Assembly: GCA_002731695.1 (NCBI GenBank)
Contig: PCCK01000012.1
Span: 96,408-141,021, forward strand
Length of the DNA stretch: 44,614 nucleotides
Origin: Porticoccaceae bacterium
Lineage (GTDB): Bacteria > Pseudomonadota > Gammaproteobacteria > Pseudomonadales > Porticoccaceae
Reading direction: 5' to 3'
Part shown: positions 42,826 through 44,614 of the stretch, in pieces
Numbering within the stretch: position 1 is the stretch's first letter
Layout: every line of letters begins with the position of its first letter
The notes under the pieces: generated by a model
Told to the model about the DNA's origin: nothing
Databases searched by the model: none
The model's input: the letters and a program-made list of their open reading frames with translations, nothing else
Program-made: the position numbers and the translations under genes

Positions 42826-43152
42826 CTAAAGAGTTTTCGCAGCTTCATAAATTTTATAGCGCATTGATCTTGTAAAAAGCCGCTTTAATGGCTTTGAGCT
42901 CCTAACAATTTCTTCATTTTTGAGTCTCAGTTCACCATAGAGGAAGGTGGTCTCCATTCCATCACGTGTAATAAGAATGCGGTAAATCCCACTTACCCAT
43001 CTAGCTCTTCCCCTGTGAGTGAGTTCAACCCTCCCTACCTCGCTTAGAAAACAACAGTCCCATGCAAATTTAGGAGGCATATTGATATATATATAATTTA
43101 CGATCGATGACTTGGTATGTTTTTTAGTTATCATTCTTTTCTTAGTCCACAT
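42826..43152 (-). CDS. Hypothetical protein
   Basis: A 108-codon frame; the later part (FLSEVGRVELTHRGRARWVS, GIYRILITRDGMETTFLYGE, LRLKNEEIVRSSKPLKRL) looks like a genuine small basic domain. The start is uncertain: ATGs at 43152, 43134 and 43080 are all without a good binding site. No family recognised. Confidence 0.4.
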   Translation of the reverse strand: MWTKKRMITKKHTKSSIVNYIYINMPPKFAWDCCFLSEVGRVELTHRGRARWVSGIYRILITRDGMETTFLYGELRLKNEEIVRSSKPLKRLFTRSMRYKIYEAAKTL

Positions 43153-43403
43153 TCGAAGTCGCTTTGCAGCAACATCTTATCTTTAATCGCGACACCTGTG
43201 CCAAATTTACGATTGCTCCTCTTTACTAATTCGTTTTGAGTAAATCCATTTTAAAAGACTTCAAGACAAACCCAGAAATTTTAAGTTTGCTATAATTCAC
43301 TTTATTCACAATGAGCTGTGAATATTATACTTACAGACTTGTAAAATTGAATACCATCAGTCGCTAGCTTTAAATTGAAGTAGGATAAGTTGAGAGCAGG
43401 ATT
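43153..43403. other. Spacer before trhO
   Basis: 250 AT-rich bases with no gene; probably contains the trhO promoter. A weak AGG lies just before the TTG at 43404. Confidence 0.4.
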
Positions 43404-44393
43404 TTGAACGAAGAACGCACTAGATCTGATGAATTGTCCTGTGTCACTTGCACACTTTATAAGTTTGTACGTCTGGATAACTTTAAAAAACTTAAAAAAC
43501 CATTATTTAAAAAAATGTTGGATCACTCCGTTTATGGAACTTTTTTGCTAGCTCGAGAGGGGATAAATGGCACAATATCAGGATCCATACTTGCCACAGA
43601 TAGTATCTTGAAGTGGTTGTCTGGTTGGCCTGGCCTCAACAACATAGAGGTAAAGCGTTCCTTCCACACTGAAGTCCCATTCAATAGGGCAAAGGTAAAA
43701 TTAAAAAAAGAGATAGTCTCCATGGGTGTTAAAGGCATTGACCCTAACAGATCCTCTGGGACTTATGTAGAGCCGAGAGATTGGAATAGGCTGATTAACG
43801 ATCCGGATGTTTTGGTAATCGATACGCGGAATGATTATGAGGTTGGGATAGGAACCTTTAAGGGCTCAATCAATCCTAAAACGAAAAGTTTTAGAGATTT
43901 CCCAGATTGGGCATCTCAGAACCTTGACGCAAAGAAACATAAAAAAATAGCAATGTTCTGTACCGGTGGGATTCGTTGCGAAAAATCTACAGCATTATTG
44001 AAAAAAAGGGGGTTTAAGACGGTTTATCACTTGCACGGAGGTATTTTAAAGTACTTGGAGGACATTCCGATTGATGACTCTCTTTGGAGGGGGGAGTGTT
44101 TTGTCTTTGATAACCGCGTTGCGGTTGATCACGAATTAGTCCGCGGAACATATGACCAATGTTTTGCCTGCAGGATGCCAATCACAGATGCTCAGAAGAA
44201 TCTGCAGACTTTTGTTCTCGGTGAGTCATGTTGCCACTGTTTCGATTCGCGAGATGCACAACAAAAAAAACGTACGGCTGAGCGACAAAAGCAAATTGTA
44301 TTGGCAAAGCAAAGGGGTGAGTCTCATGTCGGTGAATCAGCGAGAAAGACCGCAGCCCATCGAAAAGCTTTGAAGAAGGTGCGTTTGGATTAA
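43404..44393 (+). CDS. trhO: tRNA uridine(34) hydroxylase TrhO (rhodanese family, YceA)
   Basis: TrhO hydroxylates U34 of certain tRNAs, using oxygen, as a step toward 5-methoxy or carboxymethoxyuridine. The 329 aa protein has an N-terminal acylphosphatase-like domain ([17 protein letters not shown]), a rhodanese domain ([20 protein letters not shown]) with the active Cys in [16 protein letters not shown], and a C-terminal four-Cys segment ([16 protein letters not shown]). The start appears to be TTG 43404. Identity and length are normal for the family. Confidence 0.95.
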   Translation: MNEERTRSDELSCVTCTLYKFVRLDNFKKLKKPLFKKMLDHSVYGTFLLAREGINGTISGSILATDSILKWLSGWPGLNNIEVKRSFHTEVPFNRAKVKLKKEIVSMGVKGIDPNRSSGTYVEPRDWNRLINDPDVLVIDTRNDYEVGIGTFKGSINPKTKSFRDFPDWASQNLDAKKHKKIAMFCTGGIRCEKSTALLKKRGFKTVYHLHGGILKYLEDIPIDDSLWRGECFVFDNRVAVDHELVRGTYDQCFACRMPITDAQKNLQTFVLGESCCHCFDSRDAQQKKRTAERQKQIVLAKQRGESHVGESARKTAAHRKALKKVRLD

Positions 44394-44614
44394 CACACAT
44401 TTCAAAAGGGGGTATCTATGTATCGTGATCTGGGCACTGACCTTTGAGCGTAAACTCGAAAAACCTACCATATTCTCTGGTTTAGTATACTAGTAGTGAC
44501 TCTTTTGGTGAAATTACAATTTGCGCCAACCGTGTCTAACTTGATCAGCTCGTTTTGAGACAGCTTTTGGTGCGGGGCCCATAGAATATGATTACAGCTT
44601 GCGTAATTTGGATA
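44394..44614. other. Window end, no gene seen
   Basis: The last 221 bases contain no convincing frame and no clear terminator after trhO. Confidence 0.4.

Noticed and set aside
1-44614. CRISPR arrays, insertion sequences, phage genes, rRNA
   Set aside because: No spaced repeats, transposase or integrase motifs, phage structural genes or rRNA sequence were seen.

Overview
The window looks like a piece of chromosome from a free-living, probably marine, gammaproteobacterium with moderate to low GC. I infer this from gene order: asmA-mutY-yggX divergent from hisB-hisH resembles the Pseudomonas order, and lapA-pyrF, the split class II ribonucleotide reductase nrdJa/nrdJb and the selD-selU pair are all common in Pseudomonas relatives. 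Many genes appear to start at TTG or GTG behind a good ribosome binding site. I cannot name the genus.

Layout: 1-7.85 kb is an AT-rich accessory-looking stretch. It holds the 3' end of a GH3 glycosidase, small membrane or exported unknowns, a membrane-anchored nuclease-like protein, a flavoprotein and a three-gene metal-handling cassette behind a CsoR-like palindrome. It ends at a tRNA-Phe gene. From 8 to 21.2 kb lies core metabolism: yggX, mutY, asmA, hisB, hisH, selU, selD, a beta-carbonic anhydrase, nrdJb/nrdJa with tandem NrdR-like boxes, and a divergent trpB-trpA pair.

From 21.3 to 35.9 kb, fourteen genes run without interruption on the minus strand with short gaps or overlaps. They encode a TPR protein with a TonB-C-like end, an acidic lipoprotein, a periplasmic protein, a TPR/PEGA protein, a PEGA/FGE-fold protein, a tiny exported protein, a MotA/TolQ/ExbB channel protein, an actin/Hsp70-like pseudo-ATPase, two VWA proteins whose single membrane helix carries an ExbD-like aspartate, two more lipoproteins, an M48 protease and a parvulin-like protein. 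I read this as a candidate proton-motive-force-driven cell-envelope machine of unknown function, and it is the most interesting part of the window. An inverted repeat in the divergent promoter region at 36 kb may be its control site.

From 36.2 kb to the end are a class V aminotransferase, an M28 peptidase lipoprotein, a SPOR-domain protein, priA, lapA, pyrF (without lapB), an unknown gene and trhO.
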